Shown here piece after piece: positions 1 to 10,400 of a stretch of DNA of 29,608 nucleotides. Each line of letters starts with the position of its first letter. The stretch's first letter is position 1. The notes below the pieces were generated by a model. That model searched no databases and was not told the origin of the DNA. It saw nothing but the letters and a program-made list of their open reading frames with translations. The stretch is from RGIG9079 sp964567845 (GTDB lineage Bacteria; Bacteroidota; Bacteroidia; Bacteroidales; Marinifilaceae): positions 1 through 29,608 of the forward strand of contig CAZMOG010000018.1 in the NCBI GenBank assembly GCA_964567845.1. Reading direction: 5' to 3'. Both the position numbers and the translations under genes were made by a program.

Positions 1-14
1 TATCAAATATAGAA

Positions 15-54
15 GAGGGTGACTCATCAGTCAAAAGACTTTTGAGTCACCCTC
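15..54 (-). terminator. Hairpin terminator of the SusCD operon
   Basis: A perfect 12-bp inverted repeat (GAGGGTGACTCA at 15-26 with TGAGTCACCCTC at 43-54) carries a smaller AGTC/GACT hairpin (29-32 with 37-40) in its loop. It lies 29 nt past the stop of the last lipoprotein gene of the minus-strand operon. The downstream minus-strand sequence is T-rich but has no long T run, so it may end transcripts imperfectly or protect the mRNA 3' end. Confidence 0.6.
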
Positions 55-82
55 TCAAAATATATCTAATATCTCTATTAGA

Positions 83-2479
83 TTATTCGAAATATACAGG
101 AAGCTCTATACCATTGTATTTGAACTTAACTCCGTATGTTCCTGATGGAACTGTTGCTGCAACACCCTCGATAACTGCAATGTAGATTCTTGAGTTCTTG
201 TACTCTACATATACAGGATTTGGATATGTACCAACATTACCATCTGCATCGAAGATAAATCCGGTTGTTCCGTATGTCTTATGAGCAACCTCAGAACCAT
301 CGGCATTCAATCCAACCATCTCAATCTCACCATTCTGAATCATTCCAACAATCAAATCCTCCTCTACAGAGAATGCGTATGCCAACAATGAATCAATTGT
401 TCTGTTGTTATATGACTCAGCACCGGTAGCGCCGCTGAATACAACCTCCTTCAACAAAGCTGTACCAATTGTTACAGATACCTTAATGGTATATGTATTC
501 AATTTACCCTCTGCTGGCTGCTTGTATGCCAACTGCAACTGTCCTGTATAGGTCTTACCAACCTCAGCTTTCTCACCTATCTGGACGTTAATTGCATTTG
601 CAGACTCATCGAAATTCAAAGCAATAATTCCGTTAGCAGAAGATGTTGCATTTCCATCAGCATCGTACCAAGAACCGTAACCCTCACCAGAGTACAAGTT
701 AGCACCCATCTCACTCAAATATGGATTTCCATCAGCAAGCAAAGCTCTCCAGATAATACTCTTAGTATCCTCTGCAAACTTACCCTTACTGCTTGAAGTA
801 GAAGCCACATAGTAAGCATCCATTGCAGTAGCAGTCAAACCGAACTTATCCAATACATCGTTGAAGTCAACAGCAACAGGAACTGTCTCACCGTATGGAA
901 CAGTAATTGTCTTATTAACGGTTGCGTTGGTAGCGGTTCCGTCGTTTACTGTCAACTGCTTAACAGTTACAGGACATACATGGTCACCCCAAACAACTTT
1001 TATAGTAGCTGTACGCTCTGAAGAAGCCTCGCTGATAGTCTTAATAGTTACAGTTGTTCCATCAACTGTAGCCTCAATCCAATCTGCCTCACAATCGATA
1101 GTAGCACCCTCGTGAGAAGCTGTCAATGAATATGAAGCCATGCTCTTTGGGAACTCGAAGCTATTCTGACTAATAGTAAACTCAGTTGCATAGTGATAAA
1201 CATACATATCACATGTATAGGTCTCGCTACCATCCTCACGGAAGATCATTGTCAAAGGATAGATCTGATCATTCAATGTTTGGTTAGCCTTGATAACCTC
1301 GATTGACAATCCACCTGCACGTGATCTTGCAAGCTTGAATGTCTCGTTGAACTCTGCAGTTGCACCAGCCTGAATCTCTTTCAACAAAGCAGAAGAGATA
1401 GCCTGATCTCCATTATAAGTAATAACAGAAATTGCAGAAGAGTTACCTACACCATAATCCAAATAGATTGTATCAGCACCCAACATCATTGCAGGATTCT
1501 GAATAATATTTACAACTCTCTCCTCACCTGACATTGATGCAACAAACTTAATTTTGCCCGTGCGGTAATCATTTATCTTGTTTGCTTCGTATGTAATCTG
1601 AAGAGTTCCATCATTAGATCTAATTAAATTACACCACTCTGGTTTCTCAGAAGCCTCCCAATCAAGATCAACATTGATAGAACCAACATTCAAGAAGTTT
1701 CCGGTAGCAATAAGACCTGTATAGGTTGTGTCATTTGGAACCTGAATTGAAGCAGGCAACTGGTTAATCAAAACAGCACGCACTTTAGTAGCATACTCAT
1801 TTGTAGCTGCGCTGATTCTTACCTGTCCGGAACGTCCGTTTGCTGCTGACTGCGAATCTGAAATAACATCAACTACAACCTGAAGAGTAGTATCATTAAG
1901 TCTTGTTGCAGACTTAATCCAAGGATACTCCTCCTTATTGACAGTTGGCTGCCAATCAGCATACTGAGTCTTAACTACAATATTTGAGCTAAGAGTCTTT
2001 GCCTCAATATTTGTCAAATCAACCGGATTGAATGTAATCAATCCCGGAGTAATGCTGATATCATCCTTCAAAGTCTTGAAGTAACGAATTCCACTGTAAC
2101 TGTTTATATACTCTCCGGGTACGTCTGTAGGAACCTTTGCGTAACCAACGTAAAAATACTCGGTATTAGGCTCCAACTCAGCAAGATCAAACCAAGCTGT
2201 ATCCTTAGCAAATTTTATGTTCAAATCGTAACCATATGTAATCAAGAAATCCAAATCCTTGGTTGTTCCATAAAGAACTCCTGCGGTCTCGATTTGTGAG
2301 TAATTCTCCTTCTTAAACCAAACCTTTACGCGTGCAGTGTTAGGTGTTGTGTAGCTGTCGATAGAACCGGCGCTCACTGTAATAGCATCTGCATTTGTAA
2401 CCAGCTTATCATCATCCTCACAAGAGCACATTACCCCTGCAAAAGATGCTATCATAAGGGTTAAAAATAATTTTCTCAT
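83..2479 (-). CDS. Large surface lipoprotein: FN3-like, three BACON-like and two DUF4859-like domains
   Basis: A 798-aa predicted lipoprotein and the last gene of the SusCD operon. The signal peptide ends in a lipobox with Cys near residues 18-20, followed by acidic EDDD, a pattern typical of Bacteroidetes surface-exported lipoproteins. By eye the chain reads as an FN3-like domain (about 30-137); three BACON-like beta-sandwiches (about 145-240, 247-328 and 432-508), ending in NQLP, IIQNP and VKQL in the usual Q-ending last-strand pattern; then two C-terminal modules (about 525-672 and 675-798) that resemble each other and the C-terminus of the neighbouring lipoprotein, with a W/F-x-D-A-D-G-N core, and look like DUF4859. 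No catalytic motif is visible. It is probably a cell-surface glycan-binding protein in the SusE/SusF position. Domain names come from pattern memory; the lipoprotein call is firmer than the names. Confidence 0.75.
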   Translation of the reverse strand: MRKLFLTLMIASFAGVMCSCEDDDKLVTNADAITVSAGSIDSYTTPNTARVKVWFKKENYSQIETAGVLYGTTKDLDFLITYGYDLNIKFAKDTAWFDLAELEPNTEYFYVGYAKVPTDVPGEYINSYSGIRYFKTLKDDISITPGLITFNPVDLTNIEAKTLSSNIVVKTQYADWQPTVNKEEYPWIKSATRLNDTTLQVVVDVISDSQSAANGRSGQVRISAATNEYATKVRAVLINQLPASIQVPNDTTYTGLIATGNFLNVGSINVDLDWEASEKPEWCNLIRSNDGTLQITYEANKINDYRTGKIKFVASMSGEERVVNIIQNPAMMLGADTIYLDYGVGNSSAISVITYNGDQAISSALLKEIQAGATAEFNETFKLARSRAGGLSIEVIKANQTLNDQIYPLTMIFREDGSETYTCDMYVYHYATEFTISQNSFEFPKSMASYSLTASHEGATIDCEADWIEATVDGTTVTIKTISEASSERTATIKVVWGDHVCPVTVKQLTVNDGTATNATVNKTITVPYGETVPVAVDFNDVLDKFGLTATAMDAYYVASTSSSKGKFAEDTKSIIWRALLADGNPYLSEMGANLYSGEGYGSWYDADGNATSSANGIIALNFDESANAINVQIGEKAEVGKTYTGQLQLAYKQPAEGKLNTYTIKVSVTIGTALLKEVVFSGATGAESYNNRTIDSLLAYAFSVEEDLIVGMIQNGEIEMVGLNADGSEVAHKTYGTTGFIFDADGNVGTYPNPVYVEYKNSRIYIAVIEGVAATVPSGTYGVKFKYNGIELPVYFE

Positions 2480-2508
2480 ATTTTCAAATTTTATTTTCGA
2501 TTAACGGC

Positions 2509-2526
2509 TCTCCGCAAATGCGGAGA
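2509..2526 (-). other. Intercistronic hairpin between the last two operon genes
   Basis: TCTCCGC at 2509-2515 pairs with GCGGAGA at 2520-2526 around a 4-nt loop, in the only sizeable gap (66 nt) inside the SusCD operon. No T run follows in the direction of transcription, so it is more likely an mRNA processing or stability element than a terminator. Confidence 0.45.
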
Positions 2527-2545
2527 ACCTATTAATGTCTAAATC

Positions 2546-3667
2546 TTACACTACTGTAACATTAACCTTGAAAGTTACTGTCCAAGTATTACCATCCTCG
2601 TCGGTATATGAGATTCTGTGGCAAGTTGGATATGTTGCACCAACCTCACATTGTCCAGGATACTGACCAACAGTAAAACTGTTAAAAGTAGAACCCTCGA
2701 AGAATACACGGGCGTTACTTCCCCAGTTCTGTACCTCTTGACCTTCTCCCCACCAACAACCTGTAGCGTTAGTATTACTCTCATGAGTATCGCCATCGGC
2801 ATCAACTCCTACGAAGATAATCTCACCTGCATCAATAGCAGCAGAATATGAATCATCATCAAGACCGAAAGCACGAACAATCACAGACTCTGCGAATGAG
2901 TATGAACCTCCGGTATAACCAGAATCGTCGTATGGGATCTGAATATCTTCCTCTATCTCAACATTGTGAGGTCCGGTAATCTTACCTGCTCCTGTATATT
3001 TCATAACAGCAGCACCACAATTCTTCTCGAATGGCTCACCTTTAACTGCATCATCGCTATATGTTACAGAGATTGTAGCTGTTGTCTCCTCGAAATCCAA
3101 ACAGGTAATTGAAACCTGATATGTATCGGTAACACCTTTTGCCGGAGCTGGCAAATAAACAGTTGCAACACCCTCTGCATCTGAATACGCTGGGTCAATC
3201 TCTCCAATAGGAGCATTCAATACTGTTACACAAGCGCCCTCTACAGGAAGTCCATCGTCCTTATCGTAGATAGCCAAAGTTGCAGTATAGATAAACTCCT
3301 TAGGAAACATAGTAGCCTGGTAAGCTACAGTTTTAGTCTCTCCAACTTTTACACTTCCAATAGGAAGGGTTGTTGTTGTGCTTTTGAAGTCATTATGTTT
3401 CAACTCCAAGTTTGATACAGCAGCAGGAGCTACCTCAAAATGAACAAAAATCTGTCCATTCTGGTCTGTAGTATCGTTAATGTCGTAGTGAGTATCTGAG
3501 ACATTAACACCCTCAATTGGGTTACCCTCATTATCCACTACTGTCATTGTAACATCCGCTGCACCCTGTTGGCGAACAGTGTTGGTATCAACCTCCTCGT
3601 GGTCTGTTGCACACGCAGTAGCGAAACCCAACATTAGCGCAAATGCGAAATATTTCAAATTCTTCAT
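2546..3667 (-). CDS. Surface lipoprotein with two carboxypeptidase-regulatory-like domains and a DUF4859-like domain
   Basis: A 373-aa predicted lipoprotein with signal peptide and acylated Cys19 (ATAC). Residues about 38-115 and 126-205 look like two CarboxypepD_reg/Ig-like beta domains, each carrying a DxxGxP(I/V)EGxxV strand signature and a (D/E)xxGxxxV strand. Residues about 232-373 match DUF4859 as I remember it: VDADGD, then CWWGEGQEVQNWG, then GQYPGQCEVG. It lies 18 nt downstream of the DUF5007-like gene and is clearly in the same operon. No catalytic residues are recognisable. A role as a surface glycan-binding protein that presents substrate to SusD is inferred from position and architecture. 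The C-terminal module appears related to the two at the end of the next protein, so the two genes probably have related functions. Confidence 0.75.
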   Translation of the reverse strand: MKNLKYFAFALMLGFATACATDHEEVDTNTVRQQGAADVTMTVVDNEGNPIEGVNVSDTHYDINDTTDQNGQIFVHFEVAPAAVSNLELKHNDFKSTTTTLPIGSVKVGETKTVAYQATMFPKEFIYTATLAIYDKDDGLPVEGACVTVLNAPIGEIDPAYSDAEGVATVYLPAPAKGVTDTYQVSITCLDFEETTATISVTYSDDAVKGEPFEKNCGAAVMKYTGAGKITGPHNVEIEEDIQIPYDDSGYTGGSYSFAESVIVRAFGLDDDSYSAAIDAGEIIFVGVDADGDTHESNTNATGCWWGEGQEVQNWGSNARVFFEGSTFNSFTVGQYPGQCEVGATYPTCHRISYTDEDGNTWTVTFKVNVTVV

Positions 3668-3685
3668 AATTTACTCTTTACAAAT

Positions 3686-4990
3686 TTAAATTTGACTTCT
3701 AAATACCTGGCCGGAATACTCCTTATTGTTATCTCCTTCCAAGCCCTCATTTGGTGTCAAGGTAAATGTCGCATCGGTTTGAAGCTCAACGACATACATA
3801 CCATCGCGATCAACAACATAGTTAACCAATACAATCAAATAACCGTTGATATCAGGATGAAGAGCATTTTTGTCAATTCTGTATCTGCAATATGTCATAT
3901 CCTCTTTAATATTGGTTGGAGGATATGGAGATACAGGATAAGGACTAATCAAATAATCTCCACCATAAATAGGTATCAGCCATGGAGAGTAGTGCTCGAA
4001 TGGCTTGTAAGTTGCATCGATCTCACTACCGTCAAATACTGGACGAATCTCTGAAAGCACAGGGTTTCCATTGATGTCTGTAATGTTATCATAAGAAGCC
4101 TTAACCTTATATGACTCATTGTGATTACGATACCACTTAAATGGAGCACGTGCAGCATCGGTAAACTTAACTGCTACCCAGCTTAGATTTGTCTTATAAC
4201 TAACATGCTTTCCTGCATATTGTGGATTACGTGACTCGACAGATACTGCTGTTGGCTCGTCAACAATCTCCATATAGTCATCAAAGTTAATTCCATCAGG
4301 GTACTGAGCTATTACTGAGTCCAAACAGTGGCTTATATGCTTCATTGTCAATGAGTCCATAAACTCGTAGTGAGCAAATGGAGCTGCCCAACCAGAACTT
4401 GAAGCTCCTGTTCTATACAAACCAAAGTTTGACAAGTTATCGGTACCACTTACAACCTCTTGTGCTCCATTATCCATTGATATTGGAGAGATAAATGTAG
4501 TAGGCTCGGTCAAGATAATATTACATGCATTGTAAATATAACGTGTCTCACGCATATTAGATGCAACAATATCTATCTCATACTCTCCTAATGGAACATT
4601 TTTAGTTCCACGCGAGAACTCCAAACGTCCTCCAATCTCATTTACCTTAAAAATTGGATACTCCTTCTCGGTATATTTAGCTTTCAACAATTCAAGTGTT
4701 GTATCAGTCTCGATAGATGGTGCATCGTTCCAATATGTAACGAGTGAATTACCATACCAAGCCTCCTCGGTCATACCGGTTACAACGCTACGAATGTCAA
4801 GCAACTGCACCTTTACAGGAGTTGTGCTCATATCCAACTCCAATGCAGCAGAATTAACTGTAGAACCCTGCTCAACAGTATAGGGATTCTCAATGTAGTA
4901 CACGTTATCGCTCATGTATCCCTCCTCGATATGCTCACAAGAGGTAGCAAACAACGCAATACCAGCTACTGTATAAATTAATCTCTTCAT
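3686..4990 (-). CDS. DUF5007-like PUL lipoprotein
   Basis: A 434-aa predicted lipoprotein (signal peptide, Cys18 in ATSC). The mature N-terminus reads EEGYMSDNVYY and is followed by a DxSTTPVKVQLLDIR segment and ETDTTLELLKAK. This agrees with my memory of DUF5007 proteins, which follow susD and fasciclin genes in Bacteroidetes glycan loci; no biochemical function is established for them that I know of. Residues about 60-160 contain a probable beta-sandwich, and the rest is uncharacterised. It starts 10 nt after the fasciclin-like gene stop, so translation is probably linked. A role as a surface glycan-binding or stabilising partner of SusCD is inferred from operon position only. The alternative is another DUF of the PUL lipoprotein set (e.g. 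the DUF1735/DUF4973 group), which fits less well. Confidence 0.65.
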   Translation of the reverse strand: MKRLIYTVAGIALFATSCEHIEEGYMSDNVYYIENPYTVEQGSTVNSAALELDMSTTPVKVQLLDIRSVVTGMTEEAWYGNSLVTYWNDAPSIETDTTLELLKAKYTEKEYPIFKVNEIGGRLEFSRGTKNVPLGEYEIDIVASNMRETRYIYNACNIILTEPTTFISPISMDNGAQEVVSGTDNLSNFGLYRTGASSSGWAAPFAHYEFMDSLTMKHISHCLDSVIAQYPDGINFDDYMEIVDEPTAVSVESRNPQYAGKHVSYKTNLSWVAVKFTDAARAPFKWYRNHNESYKVKASYDNITDINGNPVLSEIRPVFDGSEIDATYKPFEHYSPWLIPIYGGDYLISPYPVSPYPPTNIKEDMTYCRYRIDKNALHPDINGYLIVLVNYVVDRDGMYVVELQTDATFTLTPNEGLEGDNNKEYSGQVFRSQI

Positions 4991-5000
4991 ATCTCAAAAT

Positions 5001-5876
5001 TTATTGCTCTTGTGTACTTACAAAGTAAACATCATATCCTGCACCTGTCGCAAATGTAAATGGGTAGTGTTGACTGTGCAATACATGAAGCACTGTTCCT
5101 GTGCTAGTAATGATATCAGTTGTTCTACATCCAATATTAACATCGCGCTCTGCAATCTGCTCTGACACCTTCTTGGTTGACCAATCAATCTGTGGATCAT
5201 CCAAACCAGCTCCACGTACCTTTGTCAAATACAAGAACCAAGGTCTACTCTCAATCAACAAATTTCCATCTTGATACAAATCCCAATCAGCTGTGTTTGT
5301 TGACTCTGCAGTATTAACAGCCATAGGAATTCCATTTACAGTCTCGTAAATTTTTGGATCGGTCTGATTTGCATAAAGAATCTCACCCTCCTTAGCAAGA
5401 TTCTTGTTATTTACAATCTTATCTTTGAACAAATACATTCTCAAAGAGTCAGCTGTGAAGTAATTAATCAAGCTGTCCATTGTCCAAGAATAGTAATCTG
5501 AAGAGATATTATACTCTACTGTATCCTCTACAAGATTTCCCTGACTATCTGTATATGTGAATGTATATACAGAATCACAGAACATCTGCACAGAATCGAT
5601 ACGGTTTCTCAAATAACCTGTACGAGTCTGCAATATAGTACGGATACTAAAATCGCTAAATGCGAAGAAGGTACCGCAATTGTTTACCTCATCAATCATA
5701 CCCAACTGCTCAATAATATAGCAAGTTGAATCGAACATGTGTGTGGCATTACCCTTAAGGTAATCATAAACCTTGTGTTTGGTGTAATTTGAGTGCACTC
5801 CGCCATCGTTTAGATAATCACTTCCGCACGACGCCAAGATCAACACTGCAACCACAGAAAATAATATTTTTCTCAT
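5001..5876 (-). CDS. Fasciclin-like domain lipoprotein of the SusCD operon
   Basis: A 291-aa predicted lipoprotein (signal peptide, Cys17 in LASC). The sequence has the layout of a diverged fasciclin (FAS1) domain: an N-terminal VYDYLKG helix; a CGTFFAFSDFSI segment corresponding to the FAS1 'TVFAPTDxAF' strand; a long insertion rich in Tyr, Asp and Ser; and a C-terminal CRTTDIITSTGTVLHVLHS matching the FAS1 'T-DI-TxNGxxHVL' strand. It lies 20 nt downstream of susD. Fasciclin-domain lipoproteins occur in many Bacteroidetes PULs, probably as adhesion or glycan-contact proteins on the cell surface, but their exact role is not settled. The domain call rests on the two conserved FAS1 strands; overall similarity to classic FAS1 proteins is weak. 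Confidence 0.65.
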   Translation of the reverse strand: MRKILFSVVAVLILASCGSDYLNDGGVHSNYTKHKVYDYLKGNATHMFDSTCYIIEQLGMIDEVNNCGTFFAFSDFSIRTILQTRTGYLRNRIDSVQMFCDSVYTFTYTDSQGNLVEDTVEYNISSDYYSWTMDSLINYFTADSLRMYLFKDKIVNNKNLAKEGEILYANQTDPKIYETVNGIPMAVNTAESTNTADWDLYQDGNLLIESRPWFLYLTKVRGAGLDDPQIDWSTKKVSEQIAERDVNIGCRTTDIITSTGTVLHVLHSQHYPFTFATGAGYDVYFVSTQEQ

Positions 5877-5896
5877 AGTTCTTACTCAATTTTAAA

Positions 5897-7393
5897 TTAC
5901 AATCTTCCCTGCCAGTAAGAGTTCTGCAAGGTAACAATGTTATTCTCAAACAATGATGGATCTACTGGCATCAAATATTTACCCTTCTCCATCTGGTTTG
6001 CAGATGTATTCTGCAACAAAGAGATTCCGGTATTGAAGTAGTAACGACACATATCATAATAACGGTGTCCCTCCAAGAATAACTCTCTGTTACGCTCATC
6101 AAGAATAGCACGGAACAATGAGGTAGAACCATCGTAGTTCTTCAAACCTGCACGATTTCTGATCTTATTCAAATCCTCCATTGCCTCAGCTGTATTTCCC
6201 AATGCTGCATTTCCCTCTGCTCTCAGCAAATAGATATCTGCCAAACGGAAAAGAATTCTATTGTTCATACAGTATAGATAGTCATCTGCATCCTCATCAA
6301 AATTGTTGAATTTGTGACATACTGGGTAACCTCCCGGAGACATTCCAAAGAATGTGAAGTAACGTAGATCATCCTCTCCGTCAACGAACAATTGCTCCAA
6401 CTTTGTTTTATCAAGTTTTGCAAATGGGTCAGCCGATGTAGAACCCCATGAGGCATTTCCCCAATATGGGTTACACAAGAATGCATGATAGAAATCACTT
6501 GAAGCAGCATTACCTGTATATGTAGGAGCTGTTGCCTCATCCTTCGAACCGTAGAACTGCTGGAAAATCAACTCATCTGAAACATTCTCGGTGATAGCCT
6601 TAATATTCTCAGATGGCTCCAATTCATACATTCCCTTCTCTATAATAGCATTACATGCCTCAACGCATTTTACATAGTCGCCATCCCATGCTGCCATGTG
6701 AGCCAATGTTGCATAAACAACACCCTTATTTGCACGGTATGTCTTATCTGTTGCATTTACATAATCCCAATCCAAACGCTCAAGAGCATCGTAAAGGTCT
6801 CCATAGATAAGCTCTGCAATCTCGCTCGGAAGTGCACGAGGCAAATACTGAGCACCTACGTATGTTGAAGGTACCTCTGTTACAAGTGGAACACCACCCC
6901 ATGTTCTATACATCAAGAAGTATGTATAAGCACGCAAGAAATACAACTCTCCAATCAATTGCTGTCTGTATGTCTCAGAATAACCGTCCTCTACAAACTG
7001 TGCATCGGTATAGTTATTCTCCAAGTGAACCAAAGCTCTGTTTACCTGGTTTACAATCTGATAATAACGTGTCCAGTTTCTATAAGTAGAAATTGCACCC
7101 TCGTTCTTCTCATATTGTAACTTCATCACGTAGTCCCAATCTGAAGAACCTGTTGTTGAGAATAGAGAGTTTCCTGCAATCTCTCCCAAAACCATATAGC
7201 GAGAACTACCTCCTAAAGTATAACGCAAAAGCGAATATGTTCCTACCACACCTGCGTCAGCTTGATCAGGGGTCTTCCAGAACTCCTCCTCTACAGGGAA
7301 TGTATATGGAGTCTGATCAAGGAAACCGGAACATGATGTTGCACCAATTGTCAATGCTGCAACCGCCGACATTAAAATATATTTAATCTTCAT
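5897..7393 (-). CDS. susD: SusD/RagB-family glycan-binding lipoprotein
   Basis: A 498-aa protein with a lipoprotein signal (Cys21 in GATSC) and the classic mature start CSGFLDQTPY followed by a W-x-x-xx-ADA helix. SusD hallmarks: the helix ending LIGELYFLRAYTYF (about 145-158), tetratricopeptide-like helices, and a C-terminal segment with RNRAGL, ERNRELFLEGHRYYDMCRY and LMPVDPSLF near residues 410-480. Length is normal for the family. In this family the protein sits as a lid on its SusC partner at the outer surface, binds a specific oligosaccharide and delivers it into the barrel. It lies 19 nt after susC, the invariable SusC-SusD order. The binding specificity cannot be read from the sequence; the gene symbol denotes family only. 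Confidence 0.95.
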   Translation of the reverse strand: MKIKYILMSAVAALTIGATSCSGFLDQTPYTFPVEEEFWKTPDQADAGVVGTYSLLRYTLGGSSRYMVLGEIAGNSLFSTTGSSDWDYVMKLQYEKNEGAISTYRNWTRYYQIVNQVNRALVHLENNYTDAQFVEDGYSETYRQQLIGELYFLRAYTYFLMYRTWGGVPLVTEVPSTYVGAQYLPRALPSEIAELIYGDLYDALERLDWDYVNATDKTYRANKGVVYATLAHMAAWDGDYVKCVEACNAIIEKGMYELEPSENIKAITENVSDELIFQQFYGSKDEATAPTYTGNAASSDFYHAFLCNPYWGNASWGSTSADPFAKLDKTKLEQLFVDGEDDLRYFTFFGMSPGGYPVCHKFNNFDEDADDYLYCMNNRILFRLADIYLLRAEGNAALGNTAEAMEDLNKIRNRAGLKNYDGSTSLFRAILDERNRELFLEGHRYYDMCRYYFNTGISLLQNTSANQMEKGKYLMPVDPSLFENNIVTLQNSYWQGRL

Positions 7394-7412
7394 TGTTCTT
7401 ACTATTTAACGA

Positions 7413-10400
7413 TTAGAATGTTAACTCAAGACCAAATGTGTACTTGTGTGGAAGTGGGTACTCATCACCACGTGCATATCCACTCTGCTGTACGTTCTCT
7501 GGATCAGGGAACGCCTTAGTCTTAGCCCATGTCTTAACATTATCCAAGTATCCGTACACTCTCAATCTTTGAAGCTTAATCTTCTGAATCAATGCTGTTG
7601 GGAAATCGTATGACAATGAGATATTCTTAATCTTGAAGAATGCTCCATTATCGATAAACAATCCAGACGCAATATTATAAAGGTCCATATATTGGTTTGT
7701 AGAGCTATATGGATACAATGTTGGAAGATCTGATGCTACACCCTCGGTTGTCCAGAAGTTCAAACCTCCGAAGTCCATAGCAGGACCGGCATAGCTACCC
7801 CAACGTCCTGTTCCGGAAGAACCGGCCCAGTTACCTCCGTTCAAACGGTCTGACAAGAATCCGTTCCAGAATTTACGTCCTGCAACGTAGCTGCAATACA
7901 TTGAGAAAGAGATATTCTTCCAACGAAGCATTGCCTGCATACCTCCTACCAACTTTGGATCAGGAGAGCCGTTTGATTTCTTATCATACATATCTACAAT
8001 GTAGTCTCCATTGATATCGACCAATGCAGTACATCCCGGCTCCATCTCGATAAGAGTCTGGCTACCATCATAGTACTCATTCAATCCCCAACCTCCACAC
8101 ATTGACAAATATCTACCTGTCAATGGATCAACAGGAATCTGATCGTATGAAGAGAATATGCCGGTCGCATTGTAGTTCTTGAACTCATATAATGGACGAC
8201 CAACTGTCAATGTGTAAAGCATCCAAGAAGCTCCGGTCTCAACAGAACGGTTGTTGTATGGAAGAGACTTAATCTTGTTGAAGTTCTTAGCAGCATTGAA
8301 GTCAATTGTGAACATCCAATCGCTGTTACGTGGCAACAAATCCAAGCTCAATGTCAACTCAACTCCACTATTTCTTACAGATACCATATTGTTCTGTGAA
8401 GTTGTATAACCGGTTGTTGATGGTAGTGATGTAGAGTAAATCATATTCTCTGAATCACGAACATAGTAATCAACTGTTGCCATGATTCTCTTATTCAAGA
8501 AGTGAACATCAACTCCATAGTTCTGCTGAATTGACTGCTCCCAACCAAGTTTCTTAGAAGATACTGTAGAACCATAGTCGTATGCAATAGCATTCTGACC
8601 ATTATACATGGTAGTTGACTGAGAACCGTTACTGATTGATGCAGTCATTGCTGTATATGTGTCATACAATCCGGCAGGGTCAGCTCCTGTTACTCCGTAT
8701 GATGCACGGAACTTCAAGAAGTCGGTAACAACGTTCTCTGGGAACCAAGACTCCTTAGTTACAATCCATCCTGCAGATACTGATGGGAAGTGTCCCCAAC
8801 GATTATCCTTACCGAAACGGCTTGAACCATCCATACGCCAGTTCACTGACAACAAATATCTATCCTTGAAGTCGTAAGATGCACGAGCGAAGAAAGACAA
8901 ACGTGAACGCTCTGAAATAGAAGAACTTCCATACTGGTTCTCTGAAGAAATTCCTGTTACTGTCTTGATATCATCTGAAGATGCATCGTAACCGGAAGCG
9001 TTTACAGCGTCGCTGTAGTTATACTCAGCTCCCTGTCCCAACAACAATGATACATTGTGCTGATCATTGAATGAGTTCAAATACTGAATATAGTTCTCAA
9101 CCTCCCATCTACGAGAAGCAGCCTGTCCTGCACTTGCGTATGAGCGACCATCTGTTGTTGAATAAGATGGGATAAAGTAGTCTGTTCTGTTCTCGTTCAA
9201 TGAGTATGAATATGATGTTGTCCACTTCAAGTGTTTTGTAAAGTCGAGCATCAACATAACGTTGGCTGTCAAAGAACGGTTCAAGTTCTTATCCATACGA
9301 CCTACTCCTCTTCCTGAGAAGTTCTGGATGTCATTCTCGGTCAAATATGCGAATGATGATGGCATTCCCCATGGAGTAAATACATTCAAATCGCCATAGC
9401 TCTTCTGTCTGCGCATCTCACTATAACGGATATTTGATGTAATGTTCATCCACTTATATGGAGACAATGTCAAGTTCAAAGATAGAGTGTGACGGTTGAA
9501 ACCGGTACCAATCATAGTACCCTCCTCATCATACATATTGTATGACAAACGGTATCCCATCTTCTCAATTCTTTGAGATACTGATACATCGTAGTTCTGG
9601 ATTCTTGCACCACGGAAGATCAAATCCTGCCAGTTTGTATTATTGTTGAATGCAGGGTTCAATGAGTCGGTTACCCAGTAAGAGATAAATGCATTACCAT
9701 TGTTCTGTGCATTCATCTGCCACTGACTACCTTCGTATCCGAAGTAGTCACCAACAAGACCAATCTTTGAGTCACGCTCAGCCTTACCTACAGAGATTGA
9801 ACGCAATGTAGGGCGATCAGAAACTCCATAGTAAGCATTTACACGAATCTGAGGCTTACTTCCCTTTGGAGTCTTGGTGGTAATCACAATCACACCATTA
9901 GCAGCACGTGCTCCGTAAATAGCAGATGCAGAAGCATCCTTCAATACGTCGATAGACTCGATATCGTTAGGGTTGATTCCTGAGATTGGATTGGTAGAGG
10001 TCAAGTCAATTTCACCAAGATCGTTCTCATCCATAATAACTCCGTCAATCACATACAATGGTGTTGAACGAGCATTCTGGCTGGCAATATTGGTATTACC
10101 ACGCAAGGTAACGATACCCTTAGAACCCGGCTCTCCAGAGATATTCATAATGTTCAATCCGGCGACTTTACCTTGCAATGCCATCTCGACAGAAGGTACC
10201 GGAATATTCTCCAACTTCTCAGATGTTACAGATGATACCGCTGCAGTCGCCTTCTCACGAGTAATTGACTGGTAACCGATAACGACTACGTCCTCGATCT
10301 GTTGAACATCCTCCTCCATTGTACAGTTAATGGTTGTTTTACCATTAATGCCAATAACTTTGTCTTTGAAACCCATAAACTTGAAAGTCAAGCTACCATT

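Noticed and set aside
861..1115. Antisense open frames inside the lipoprotein and SusCD genes
   Set aside because: They mirror the codon pattern of the real genes and have no start signals; the minus-strand proteins have clear signal peptides and domains.
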